NCBI GenBank assembly: GCA_015680905.1
Contig: CM027381.1
Location: 84,035,501-84,099,500 of the forward strand
Source: Coptis chinensis
Taxonomy: Eukaryota; Streptophyta; Magnoliopsida; Ranunculales; Ranunculaceae
Reading direction: 5' to 3'
Length of the DNA: 64,000 nt
This document shows positions 23,050 to 35,832 of the stretch, piece after piece (position 1 is the first letter of the stretch; each line of letters begins with the position of its first letter). Position numbers and translations under genes: made by a program. Under the pieces are notes generated by a model that was not told where the DNA came from, made no database searches, and saw only the letters and a list, made by a program, of their open reading frames with translations.

Positions 23050-26000
23050 ATGTTTTCCTCGAAAATAGTAGTGATGCTTATGTCCTTCTCGGCTTATTGC
23101 TACAATGATGGTCAAAGTATCTCGCAGAGTTTCTAGCAAGTGAGTTACTCTTAACACAATCGCTTAACTTTTGTATTTGATTGGGAATTAAATGGAGAGG
23201 AAAACCATATTAAATAAGGAGACAAAATATAAGGTGTATTGTATGTATCCTTACCGCGACTTCGCTTTTGATGCACTACTTTTATCATACTTGCATTATA
23301 CTTTTATCTCTTTTTCAAATGTTTCTTGTTTCTTGTTTAGTTTAGTTTGTAGTTAGGAGCATGCTTGGTTAGTGACAATGAAGTTTAGATACAAGAAATA
23401 TTATAGATAATGTTCAATTTCTCTATGTTATTTCATTTTTTCATTAGTGCAAGGGAAAAACAAAGATATACAAATTGGTTTATGTAGGCCCTATGTTTTA
23501 AATTCCAAGTTGGTCTGTCATGGGTGCTTGCTAATCAAAAGTTGGTGGTGTGTATATTCAAAAAATATTTGATCAATGTTAAACATATCGAGAAAAGTAT
23601 GATTTAGATCAGAAAGTGTAATAGAGCTGAGAAGAACTTGAAAATTTGGGTGTCTAATTAGTCCAAGAGGAAATCTTGAAAGAGGTACGAATGACATGGC
23701 ACTTGACTGGTTATGGGTTGCTTCAGATTCTTGGGCGTTAGAATGATTGAGTGATGTGATTATTTAGTTGGGATTGGGTTGATATTAATTTCTAACTCGC
23801 GTTTGTATATAGATAGAGTACGTATATTATGGTAATTTAGGATTTTTTTTTGGGTAAGTTTGTTAAGAAAATGGCCCTTTCCTTATGACCAATTTCTTAT
23901 GCTCTCTTTTTCTTTATCTTCGCTGAAAAGTGAAGATTTGTTTCTTCATATTAAATAATAAATAAAGAGCAGAAAACACATGTCTTTCTCCTTCGCTCAT
24001 GACTTCTTCACATTCAATATACAACACCATGGTAAGGTTAGGTTGCACAGTTGCTTTTAAAGTATCATCTCCCACTCTAATGTGACATATATGATTTCTT
24101 TAACAATAGCCAACCCTGTTCTTTGAGAATAGAAACATGTTTTCTTTTCCATGTCAAGGTTAAGACTACGATTACATCATTGGATTCCTCCTTGATTCAA
24201 GTCTTTCTATAAGCACAGTATGTTGTGTCCCATACTGTTGATAACTCATATAGTCATTTTTATCTTGAATGCTAATCTGCATGTTACGTATAAAGTCATT
24301 ACATCGTTGGTTCTGTTGTGCATCGTACTGTACCAAAGCATTTTTCGTCCTCACTTTTACATGTATTTGACGTTGCTAAGTCTTGGTCATTTTATGCGTG
24401 CTAGGCATTAGTGGTTTCTTATGTTAATTATTAATTTTTTTATTACATATATTTCTTAAAACTCTTCAAAGGATAACCTAAGGAAATACAACAATGCCAT
24501 CACTTTTGCTTACCAACAAATTATATGACTAGGAGATGGAGGATTTATTGTCTAGCATCCGTGGTGTTTTCCGCGACTACCACCAATTCCACATGTTTGA
24601 GTCAGGAGTGCTAAGAGGGAACTCAGTTGTGAGTTTCACACATACCACATTAGTAGAACCTGCACTTGGGTCTCTTTCAAAACCAAAGAGTTCATTTGAA
24701 AAGTAGGATCTTGAAGGTGATTCTCTCTCCCCCCTTGCTCCAAACATTGCATATATCAATCATGATAGGTGTTTTGATGATATTTATACACAAGATCATT
24801 TCAGGTTCTGTAGCCAGCATAGTAAGGTTATACGCCATGATATATAAATTTTTTATTTGTGATCTAACAATCCAATAATGTTGAATTTGATATGGTCACT
24901 TATTATTGCATTTATCATTGAAACATAAAGTTATGACTAATTTAAAGATGAAATGGGCAGTTTGAAGTTGTGCCTTTGTAAGGATGTTAAGCAAAAACTA
25001 AATGTGAGAATTACGAAGCAACCTACTTCGGTTTAGAAGGGGAAGAAGTCACAAGCTAGTACATGAGTTCCATGAGTATTTATATATCCTCCTAACAACA
25101 AGAAGAATAACCCATGTATTAGGCCTATTCAATGCTGAATATATATAATATGTGCATAATGCTCAGCCTGATTATTTTGCCTGTTCAATAATGCGGGGTC
25201 ATTTTATAATTATTTTCTATCCATGGCTCAAAACCCTATCTGTTTTGAGCTCTTAACTATTTTCTCCTCAATTGATTGATGGAATAAGTCAACAACTAAT
25301 GGACTTGAGCAAGGTTGAGAAGCAGATTGCATGTGACTTGCAAAGGATGCTCATGCATGTATTCTTCCTGCAGTTGTAAATGTAAGTTTATTATTTTATG
25401 CCAAATTATAAAGTGTATGCCACAATTTATTGGATTGGAATTGGTTGGGACATTCCAAATAATAATTAATATTGATTCTATCAAATGCTTAACCTTATAT
25501 AGAGTTAACAAGCCTAATTGTTAGTCATTAATCTTATAGCATGTACCTTTTGGCATATAGGATGACAAGTGTTTTAACATGAATAACCCTGCAACTTTAA
25601 CCCAAAAACTTTCCCCTGGGTTGGGCTTAGATGAAGAATCCTCTTTGATGACTAAAGCTTCTTTTACTCAAGATGTTCTCCTCGAAGGTGATCTTTTAAT
25701 TTCTTGGATAGTTGCGGGGTTAAAGTTTTTGGTATATGATTATATTATCTGCCCTCCTCGTAGGGAAAGCTTAGCCTTTTCCAGGAGTTACCATCTCACT
25801 TTTTTCTAATAATAATCCGTAATGTGTAAGATTTGTGATCTATGTAAAAAACAATATTAAGGCTCAATCGTCCCTTTGGAAGCCTAGGATCTGTTTTTGT
25901 TATATAATCAGTAAGTATTACATAATTTTGGCTTAGGTCATTATTTTCTTTACATAAACGATGTTATTTACACAATCATCTCGAGTACGCATTGCTCACT

Positions 26001-28359
26001 AGATTTGTGGTATAAAACCTCCTCATCGGCTGGATCTACACAATTGGCTATTATACCACCTTGAGTAAATCAACGGGAGATTAGAAACTTGATACAAACG
26101 AATTGAATCAATTTTAAAGCACCCAAGAGGTTGAGAATATTAGTTGTAGAATATGTAGTGGGAAAGTCTTAACATCAATTAGGGATGGTATTATTGAAAA
26201 AGAAAGTCTCACCAACAAGTATAGTTAATTAGTTATGCATTTAAAATGGTTTTTGTCTCTTTTCATCTAATTGGAACAAAATGTGAACCAAACTATCAAA
26301 CAAACATAGTTTAAGTAATTACATAATTCCACGTAGAACATTTTTCATCAAACTCTAATATTTAACGATACCCATTTCAGTGATACATGTTCAGTGAATG
26401 GGCATGGAATCTATGTTCTTAATACCATCAAAATTATGATGAGAAGAAGTATATCATATAAAAGCCGCTATTTTTTTAATTACGTAAAATCATGTAAGAA
26501 ATAATCAAAAAAGAATATCACGTAACGACACTCGTCGTCTGTTGAAAATTTTCTTTATGTTATTTGAAAGCAGAGCGTATTGTTGTTAATTCCTCTTGCT
26601 GTGGGGACCGAGTAAGTCATTTTATATGAGGAATGATTCTTTGTCGCATTACATTTTAAGCTTCCACTTAGGATTTGAACTGTTTGGAATCTTCATCTTT
26701 CTAATGTGGCTTCTATAGCCCATTGTAGCATCAGGTTTAAACATTCCATGGTAAAATTTTATACCATTCCATTAAATTTTATAGTTAACAGTAGCATTGC
26801 ACTTTGGCTAATCAATTATTGCAATAGATATATATGGCATTAATAATACTTTTTTTTAATAAGGATTTTGTTTTTTTTTTTTTTTTTTAAATATAAAAAT
26901 AGTAGGGTGATGATCGACTAAGGCATTATATGTAAAGTGTTGGGAACTTTGAAGCTTTTAATGAGTTGTCTTTGATTTAGTATTTCACGTGTAAGGAGCT
27001 AGCTAGAGGATATAGGGAATCTGTATTGTCATGTTAATGACAAAAGGTATGGAGCACAAAGCACGATGATGACCTACAAGCTTTCTCGACATGCTGCAAA
27101 ATTGCATAGCTTCTTATGTTTCTAAGCATAGAACTACATCTTCCTCGATCCAAATGGATGGCCGCCATCTTAGGATAATAAATCTACTTCTATATATGGT
27201 ACTCAACCAATGGTTTTGCGGTTGAGCTAGCTTCCCGGGGGTGGTTTCTTGCAGTTTGGAGCTCCCCTTCTTTGGTTGGATGTGTCCCAAAATGCCAAGG
27301 GTTGTTGATGCTAAATTACAAAACCGTGATCTTGTCAACCAAAAAAGAAAGAGAAGAGCAAAGACTAATCAACAGGAAAAACCCGCCTCAAAGGTAGCTT
27401 CAATTCAACAACTTATCACATTGCAACGCCAAAATAAGCATTATATCAAAAGTTGCAAACAATAAATTGTAGCTAATTAGTTAAGATGATACTTTGACTT
27501 CATGTTCATGTAAATCTTTTCAAATACTCAATTCTCCTCGACAGCTTATCCGCCTATTATAAAGGTGTCGATTGCTATATGTATTCTTCATAGACCACTT
27601 GGGAAACATGGTGGTTGGAGGAAGAAGCCTGAAAAGTTGTGAAGCACAAAGAACACATGATTCTACCTATAGGCCTTCTGACATGATTATATCAAAAGCT
27701 TCTCACTCTTTGAACCTTTCTCGACCACCCACCCAAGCATCAACGATGACATCCGGTGGTCGGGCCGGATATGCCGGGCCACCTCTTTTAGAACGAGGTC
27801 TCTTTTAAGAGCTCTCTCCTCAGAGGCAACAAAAGCTTGTACTTGGCTGGAAGTGTTGGATCTCGATCTAGCGATAGATCTGTAAGTTTATTATCCAAAA
27901 GATTTGTTTGGCTCAATTATTCATTGCTCATGGGTAAAGATGGTAGGTTTGGAAATCCTTCCGAGATTGGGTTGTGTTGATGCTTGGCTCCAATAGTGTG
28001 GTCGCTCTTGGAGTTTCGGCCGAGCAAAGGTTGGATTTGGTTTGTGAACTTACTAAAGTTTGGGACTTGAATCAATATTTAGTTTGGCTACAAACAAGTG
28101 AGGCGTAGCAGCTAAGGGATGCATTCAACAACCGGGTTTCTATGGGTCGATATTGTAGATCAATTGGGATTGTAAATGTATTTCTTGCCTGATGAGCATT
28201 GAATTGAATTGTTTGTTGCCTTGCGATGGGGAAGAACCAACTTAGGCACTGGTGCTGGCGGGTAGAGATGGTGGAGTTCGGGTCACCCGCATCCATCCGG
28301 TGATATCTTGGGCCTGAACATGTTAGGCTGGTAGACATGAAGTCTTGGGTTCTTTTCGT
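23050..28359. other. Long gene-poor interval
   Basis: More than 5 kb without a gene I can support. It is AT-rich with poly-T runs (26850-26890). Two plus-strand frames of about 75 codons, at 25579-25809 and 27241-27465, are not random-looking in composition but match no family I recognise. A minus-strand frame at 28072-28338 is likewise unassigned. Confidence 0.4.
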
Positions 28360-28570
28360 CTTTGGGCTTGGCTTGGTTGGTTGCTTATGGGCTTGTTTCT
28401 AGCGTAGGAAAATAGCATTTGTACGGTCCAATTTGGGCATCCTCTAGATAATGATTTATATGCCTATGTAAAAGAGGATGCCAGTGAACTTGTCTATGTA
28501 AGAAGTTCTTGATTTTAATACAGGTGAGGGTATACCTAACCCTAGTTTAATTTTTTTTCAAAAAAAATTA
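28360..28570 (+). mobile_element. Possible LINE 3' end
   Basis: The stretch resembles the 3' untranslated end of plant LINEs: a GTAAGAAGTTCTTGATTTTAA-like segment followed by GTGAGGGTATACCTAACCC and then a T-rich and A-rich tail near 28550. No reverse transcriptase frame was found upstream, so it would be a 5'-truncated copy. Family-level support is weak. Confidence 0.3.
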
Positions 28571-30179
28571 AGGTTAAGCCGGATTTCTCCTATGGTGTGA
28601 ACAAGTTGATCAACATGACAAGTATGACCTCGATTGCTTTCCTTTGTGGGAACAATGAAGAAACATGATAACCATCCACTGAGCTTATGCTAAATAAACA
28701 AAGGAGAAAAGATGGGCATACATGACGTATCAGCTAATGTTATGAAAAATTGGCTTAGTTTTCTAGCTAGAGCTCTTTTAGATGTTTTGTAGTTCTTTTA
28801 CTTCTTATTTTCAAAGAAATTAAGTACAAAACCTTCATACTAATAAATGGTTACAACTTCTCTGACTGTACTATAGTATAAGAAATGATCTGCTTGAGTT
28901 AACTACACACTGCTAGCCCATCTACGCCTCCACGGTTATGCATGCTCAAATACAAAAGCTACAGACAGCCAGTACCATATCATGACTTAAGCAGCTACCT
29001 TGCGTATCCCCAGCCCATTTTTATTACACAAAGTTTATATGTATCTACACAAAAAAATATACCTAGCAAAATAACTAACCTGTACAAGCACTTTGGACAT
29101 AAACCCATATTAAGCCTTTCAATTTTGGTTTTGGAAGCCATCTTGAAAATGACTACATTTGGACTAAAGAATTCATAGTAGTAAAATCTATTTATTGATA
29201 GGTAATTAAGTGAAATGGAGCTTAACGCTCAGTTAAAGGGGGTCTGTGGCCAAAATGTTATGTGGTTGGTTTCTGTCTGTCCTCGTCTCTTCTCTCCCTC
29301 TTCCTCTCCCTCTCTCTCTTCCTCTCTACTCTCCATTCCACCCTCTCCCTCTCCACGCCTTTTCAATTCTCTGCTCACGCCCCCATACTGTACAGTATAC
29401 TAATTAAGTATTTTGCAAAAGTAATAGCATTAATTTAACCAAATTGATGGGCTTTCAATTAACAACAAAAAATATTATGTAAATTAATTTATTTAACGGA
29501 ACCGTTAATTTAGTGGTGCAATATTAGAATGTAACAGTTGCAATTAAGAAAATTAAGAATCTATGGTTTATTTATACTTTGGAAATAATATTTTTGATAC
29601 ATAATAATAAAAGGTATCCAAAAGACAAACGGCCCCTAACCTTAATGCACGACCACGTGGTCAAACTCGCCAATATATATAAAATGTTTCTATAATCTCT
29701 CACACGAGAAACGAGAGAACCTGGCCAACAAAAAACCGAGGATCAACTTGATTATGCTTTGTTGGAGGAACTGACTGCAATCTTATTTTTCATAGACAAC
29801 TTTTCTCAAACAGTTAGTAGGCATTAATATGTGGCATTTGTGTTTGCAGAAAAGATGTAGTGATGGTGAAGTTATTTACTTTTTGAAGAATTTAAATCAG
29901 TTTGGTAATACTAGGGCCTTGTCATTGTTGATTCTATGATTGGACGATTGAGAGCTGCTTATGAGGAGAATTTGTTTGCTTCAAGATCTGTGAGTAAAAG
30001 ATGGTCGGTATGAGCATAAGAAGAGAAAGAGACCCACAACAACAACAAATTCAACATCCCAAGTGGTTGATGGTAGTGGTAACAAGAGACTGCAAAGTTT
30101 GGGGGCAAGGTTCCATTTAAAAGACCATATTAAATTAAACAATTTTGCAGTACTTATAACCGTTAGGTATTTCAAACTT
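28571..30179. other. Intergenic region before the Agenet cluster
   Basis: It holds a CT-rich run (29283-29350), a CCACGTGG G-box-like palindrome (29653-29660) followed by a TATATATAAAA TATA-like word (29671-29682), and a Lys/Arg/Thr-rich stretch around 30000-30100 that I cannot assign. The G-box/TATA pairing could be an old promoter, but no gene with a convincing frame follows. Confidence 0.35.
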
Positions 30180-30373
30180 TCTTCTCCCTCACTGATGACC
30201 TTCTCTCTTCTAGGAGCTCAACTTTACGCTTAAGATCACCTGTACTTATTTATGTAATACTTCTAGGATCTTGACTTAGCTGCAATTCAGTGCTACAATG
30301 GTCATTTTGTCCTATTTTTACCGATTTCCGTCTCACTTTTCCCTTCTTAAATGTCAACAAATACTTTGGGCAG

Positions 30374-30677
30374 ACTAAAGAGAGCAACAAGAAGCATCCT
30401 GAGGATGCACAAAGAAGTGTTCTCTATCAAAAGGAGATGCTTGCCGGGGGTGGCAGCAGCAGAAACAACTTTGGGAATCAGAATAAGCAAGAAGATCCCA
30501 TGGTGATAGCTCTGAGTTCTGCCTCACCAAGCCCTCAAGTGACCTTGCCTCTTCTGGCACCACTACAACAACCTCGAAAAGAAGAATAACAATAACAATG
30601 GTGGGAATTCGGAAGAGCATAAAACCAGTAAGAAACGGTTCTTTGAAGGAGGTGCATCATCCGCAGCATCAAAGAGA
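30374..30677 (+). pseudogene. Agenet-DUF724 gene 1: isolated exon 2 relic
   Basis: This matches only exon 2, the linker between Agenet pairs. It starts after a CAG acceptor with TKESNKKHPEDAQRS, runs through GGGSSRNNFGNQNKQEDPMV and SSASPSPQ, then shifts frame near 30575-30590 and ends at SAASKR with a GTATGT donor. The intact homologous exons are in gene 3 (41596-41934) and gene 5 (54509-54961). No Agenet exon lies upstream and no exon 3 downstream. The bases before it (about 30180-30270) resemble the late part of intron 2 of the other copies, so the order is shuffled. It cannot encode a functional protein. Confidence 0.75.
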
Positions 30678-31575
30678 GTATGTATATATCTTCCTCATGT
30701 ACTAATCTCATTTTATGGTAGCAGGTTCAACTTACAAAATACGTTGGCTTTACACCCTTAACATTTAGGTTGTGCCTTGCTCTAGAGGCAATCCCTGGAT
30801 ATAATAATCCTTACATATGCTGATTAAGTCTGATTTCCATGGGTAAACTTAGTAAAGATAGATTGAATAGGGAAGGTGAAGTGAACTGGAAAGAAAAAGA
30901 GACGGCTGGGTAACTTAAGCACGATCTCCTTCCTTTTATTATTACATATACACTAATGTACACACTTCATAAAAGACTAAACTGCCCCCTAGTCTATTTA
31001 AGGATTAACATCCTCTCTAAAAATTTCTTCCAACACACATGAGCGTAAGGACTAAAACACATGTTGAGTTACTAACATTATTAGTAAATATATATTAGTT
31101 TTTGTAGTGAGTGACTACATGAAAGTTAGGATTGCAGTAACTAGAAAAGAAACTAAAACAAGTGAAATATTACAGCACATTTGTTAATGACACTTATACC
31201 AAATAACATGGGAAGACAAACTAAATGTAATTACAAATGAAAACATGGAAATTATGCAGGTGAAGCTGAAATCAATTTAACTTGGTGTTAGGAATGGCTG
31301 AAAAAAAGACACTTAGGAATGGCTGAAAAGCAGAGGCACTCTCAGGAAGATCAGAGTAACACTTGATTAAAGATGATGCAAACCACTGGTACATGGAATG
31401 CCTATGTATGCTTATTAAAGTCGACTGTCTTATTCAACCTGATTCCCCTTGGTAGATTTGATTTCAGACCACTTTCTAGAGATATTTGTTTGGACATGCA
31501 TGTTGGTCATGTCAGTGTTAAGGAACGGTTGTATCATGTACACTCACTAATATTTTTAGGTGAGACATTATTTTT

Positions 31576-31720
31576 CATGGACACGGATACGAAGTGTCTG
31601 ACAAGGTAAAATAACAAAATTTGAGGTAAATCACATACAATGTGTGTCTGATGTGTGTCCGACACGGACACGTGGATACGTATCCGACACAGATTTGTTT
31701 CAAAATACGGCGTGTCCATA
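31576..31720 (+). mobile_element. Short MITE-like repeat, copy 1
   Basis: A 145-base segment with inverted ends (CATGGACACGG .. CGTGTCCAT) and several ACACGGA/TCCGTGT words inside. It matches 49070-49239 in opposite orientation along its whole length, including GGATACGAAGTGTCT. It lies in sequence derived from an intron of gene 1. Confidence 0.7.
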
Positions 31721-32824
31721 TAACCTAGATTATTAGCCACGCTGCTCACGAGAGCAAGTAAAATAGAATTTTTGTTTTGTTCATTACACTTATCACCAAA
31801 AGTAAGTCAAAACGTATAAAACTACTCAGACCATTCTCTATAAAGAGGTATAGCAGTCAGCCTCTCTGTCACTTTTACGCTATACGCTATTGCTGTAAGT
31901 AAAGCTGAGGCTTATACGCGTGTGCCTATCATATGTGTGGTCATTACAAAACTTCAAAAACACAGTCTTCATTCGACAAGTAAAAAAAGTTTTGCCGTCC
32001 ATAAAACGAAATCAAATTGGCTGGTACTAAATTTTGATTTGTCACAGCCGTCCAAAAAACGCTGACGGTTCACAGCCAATTATAACAACGGGCGTTGATG
32101 ATGCTCTAAATTGGCCACTCCCTTGACAGTTGATGGCACCGCAACCAAAGCCCCACCAGCAAGTAAACAAATAAAAGAATACAAGGCTTATTCCAAACGT
32201 GATCTAGGACGAGAATGATGAGCATCAAAACAAAAGAGGATTGTACTTAAAATCAGACCCCAAGAACAAGTAAGACCAAAAAATGGAGTTTGTTAGAGAA
32301 GCAGAAGGAGGGTTTAAAGACAAGTGGTATGCTGCAAAGATCATAAAAATATTAATAAATGGAACAAGTAAGACCAACGTTCTAGTTGAGTATAATAAGC
32401 AAAAAGAGCCCATGGTGCTAACTCCGAGTTCTGCCACACCAAGCCCTCAAACGATCTTGCATGCACTGCAACCGCTAAAACCTCCTCAGTCAGAAGCAGA
32501 AAAGAAGAAAAAGAACAAGAATGGCGAGAATATGGAAGACAATCAAACGAGTGAACAATGGTTCTTTGAAGAAGGAAATAGTGCTCCATCATCATCGGCA
32601 TTAAAAAGAGTGTGCAGATCTTCCTTCTCCGAATCTCAATTTATCATAGCAGAAATTTGCTCTTTTCTTTTTCAGCGTAGGAAAATACGTATGATACGTC
32701 CCTCATCACTTTGACATTTTGGTGTAGACAATCTCTGCACATAATGCTTACATATGTTGATTAAATCTTTACTAATAATATTAGTCCTTAAGCTCATGCG
32801 TGTCAGAAGAAATTGCTGTAGGAA

Positions 32825-32829
32825 CTAGG
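32825..32829. repeat. Copia target-site duplication, left
   Basis: CTAGG directly before the left LTR, matching CTAGG directly after the right LTR (37467-37471). The paralogous intron of gene 3 (about 42147-42165) shows the empty site. Confidence 0.9.
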
Positions 32830-33047
32830 TATCAAAGGGGGTTCTTCTTAATATAGCACACCTGCCAGCATATCCCTAGATTCTCTAGATTTGTTTGTAT
32901 TCCATTCCAAAATAACCTAGAGAATATCTTGTAAATATCCTAGAAGATATATTGTAATATCTTGTAAATATCATTTGCTATTCTATAAAAAGGGACATAG
33001 GTATCTCAAGGAGAATACCAATTCACAATATTCTTGAGTCCTTGACA
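32830..33047 (+). repeat. Copia left LTR
   Basis: 218 bases, starting TATCAAAGG and ending CCTTGACA. The start is a TG-to-TA variant of the expected inverted end and is shared by both LTRs. It contains a CTATAAAAAGGGAC TATA-like promoter word near 32984. Confidence 0.95.
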
Positions 33048-33059
33048 TGGTATCGGAGC
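33048..33059 (+). promoter_or_regulatory. Copia primer-binding site (initiator tRNA-Met)
   Basis: TGGTATCGGAGC directly after the left LTR. Plant copia elements typically carry TGGTATCAGAGC, so this copy differs at one base. Confidence 0.9.
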
Positions 33060-33259
33060 CCTTGTTTTAAAAAAAAAAAATTTTTCTTTTTTTTTGTTTT
33101 CTTAGCGCCAAGGTGGTTTCGCTTTCTTGGTATTGTGGTTGAGCCTTTCACGACAGTCCTAGGGTTTTCGCTTTTCTTGGCGTTATTGTATTTTCTCAAT
33201 ATGTCTTGTGAGAAAAGTGATTTTATTTGCATTCGCTCACCGGGAAGAACTATTCTCGC

Positions 33260-34200
33260 CTAGACCTTTCAATTCGCTATTTGTAAAGGAAAGGAGCTTC
33301 TTGGCCATCCGATGGCACTATCACGCCTCGATGTCGTGGAAAGAACCGCCAAATTCACTTCTTGGGATACCAAAGATGCCAAAATTATGTCTTGATCCTT
33401 GATCCGTGGAACCCCGTGATTCTCCTCGAACTCGCGCCTCTACAAGATGCGGCTCATGCAATGTGGACTTACTTTGAAGACCATCTACCATCGGGCCTAA
33501 TATCGCCTCGTCGGTTTCAAATTTTGAATTTGAAATGGGTAACTACTCTCAAGGTGCGTTGTCCATTGAAGAATTTTATTCGTTTTTCCAATTTGTGGGG
33601 CGAATATTCGTGATATTATTTCACGCGACTCTTCCTACTAATGGGTTGGATATTGTTCAACAAGTACATGAGATTAGCAAAAGGGATCGGTTTTATATGA
33701 AACTTAGGTCAGAATTGAACCTGTGGAGGTCTCAAGCAATGAACAGAGATCCCGCTCCTTCTTTGGTTGTGTGTTTGGGGATCTATTTCGTGAAGAATGA
33801 GACTACTCACTCGAGCCTCTATGGAACAAAGAAGCTCAATTGCCACTCCTCAGTCGCCTATAGTGCTCAACATCGATCCAAGAGATGGGATCCAAACACT
33901 ACTCAATGCTTCACCAAGGATTTTGGCCACATAGCCAAAATTGCACTAAGAAGTTTTGCAACTATTGTAAGGAGTCCGGTCACATCATCGCGAGTGTCGG
34001 ATTCGCCACCAAGAAGGAAGGGTATCGCTTCTTCAAGTTGCTAATTCCCCGTTCCCCGCCCTATTGTTCATGCTCATGCCGCCACATCCTCACCTCTCTC
34101 GTGACATGTTACACCAAATTGTTTCTCGCGACTCTCGGCTTTAGGCTTCTCGTAACAAAAATCATCCTCTCAACCTTGGTATCTCGACTTCGGGGGCTTC
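33260..34200 (+). pseudogene. Copia gag, broken
   Basis: Gag pieces in several frames. FYMKLRSELNLWRSQ and NRDPAPSLVVC (about 33690-33770) match the UBN2-type capsid region. HSQNCTKKFCNYCKESGHII (about 33930-33990) is the CCHC zinc knuckle, whose last Cys is lost. No frame covers the domain. Confidence 0.75.
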
Positions 34201-34615
34201 CAATCATATGACAAATAATTCAACTTCTCTCTTAATCTCAAATCCTATGTTGGTCCTCTTAAAATTCACACGCAAAATGGTAGCTCTCTACCTATTATCT
34301 GCTGTGGGTGACATTTCTCCCATTATAAAAATGTCTTGGTTTCTCCCCAATTATCTACTTAATTTGATTTCGTTGGTCGCCTTTGTTGATAATAATTGTA
34401 ATGTGATTTTTCTTCGTCTGGTTTGTGTGGTGCGGATCAAATGTCACGTAAGACAATTGTGAAGGGTCCTAAGGAGGGGCGATCGCTTTCCATTGGTCAT
34501 ACATCCCCAATCTAGTTCTTTTCATTTCTGCATGGTCTTCTTTTGTACTAGTTCTAATTTATGCCCCGAGGATTGGCATCGGCCTAGGCCATCCTAATCC
34601 TCTGCACTTCATACA

Positions 34616-35400
34616 TTGTTTCAATCTGGTTTTCTATACAATAAAAACTCGCTTTCCCTTGATTCGTTGTCTTTTGATTGTTCTTCTTGTAAACTAGCTA
34701 AGAGCAAAAGTCTACCTTTTCTCGGCCCGGGTTCACATGCTTTCAAATTTTTTGATATTGTGCATAGTGATGTATGGGGATTTCTCCTATCATCTCTTAT
34801 GCACAATACAAATATTTTGTAACCTTCATTGATGACTATAGTAGGTTTACTTGGATTTATTTCTTTTTGCGTGCTAAAAGCCGCAGGTTTTCAATCTTTA
34901 AAAATTATCTTGCACTCATTAACAATCAATTCAATTCCTCTATCAAGAGTCTTCGATCCGATTCAGAGGCTTAATATCCGTCAAATGAGTTTCAACACTT
35001 TCTTCAAGAACGAGGCATTCTTTTCTCAACGATCTTGTCCAGCCTACTCCACAACAAAATGGAGTGGTCGAACGTAAGAACAGCACATCTTCTTGACATG
35101 GTTCGGGTTTTACTTCTAGAATCCTCTGTTCCTCCTCGCTTTTGGTGTGAAACTTTATCTACCGCTTATCTCATAAATAGACCGCCTACTCCCCCTCGCT
35201 TGATAATGTTTCACCATATTTTCGCTTTATTTGGGAATCATCCTCGTTATTCTAATCTGCATACATTTGGTTGTGTTTGTTTTGTTCATCTTCCCCGCAT
35301 GAAAGAACTAAGCTTTACGCTCAACTGCGAAATGTGCATTTCTTGGTTATAGTTCTCATCGAAAGGTTTTTATGTTATGATCCCGACGCCATCGCTTACG
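34616..35400 (+). pseudogene. Copia integrase, broken
   Basis: Integrase read across three frames: a zinc-binding CSSCKLAKSKSLPF segment, FDIVHSDVWG with a catalytic Asp, FIDDYSRFTW, SLRSDS, then LLLESSVPPRFWCETLSTAY and FGCVCFVHLP. The order and spacing are those of Ty1/copia integrases. At least three frame changes and one stop interrupt it. Confidence 0.85.
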
Positions 35401-35832
35401 ATTTCACGACATGTTGTTTTCTTTGAAAATCAAAAGTTTTTCTCTCTCATACCGGATTCTCAAGCTTTCTATATATTCTATTCTTCCCCGATTTTTCCCC
35501 CCTCGCTAAACCTACAAATCGATTTCAGCCAGTCTAGTTTATACTAGACGCCTCGCCTTTTGGTTACTCCTTCTCTCTGACCCTCCCGCGACGATTGATC
35601 CGCACCCTCTCCGCGCTTGTTCCTAGACGATCTACCCGAAGTTTCTCATTCTCCTAATTGGTATGGTTTTTCCTCACATATTTCCATGACCGCCACTCTC
35701 CTCTATTTCCATTCCTAATTTTATAAACAAATGTGGCACATGAATGTTGGCAAATGCCATGCAGTCAACTCGATGCACTTGAGCAAAATCAAACATGGGA
35801 TGTAGTACCTTGTCCTTCCTTGGTGAATCCTA

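Noticed and set aside
25579-25809. Plus-strand 76-codon frame preceded by a possible acceptor
   Set aside because: No recognisable domain and no partner exons. A transcript would be needed before calling it.
27241-27465. Plus-strand 74-codon frame with a basic tract (NQKRKRRAKTNQ)
   Set aside because: No family recognised, no splice or promoter support, and a comparable frame exists on the other strand.
29215-29403. Ser/Pro-rich 62-codon frame
   Set aside because: A translation of a CT-rich low-complexity run.
29653-29682. G-box plus TATA-like word as a promoter
   Set aside because: The words are there (CCACGTGG, TATATATAAAA), but no convincing gene begins downstream, so I list it only within the spacer description.
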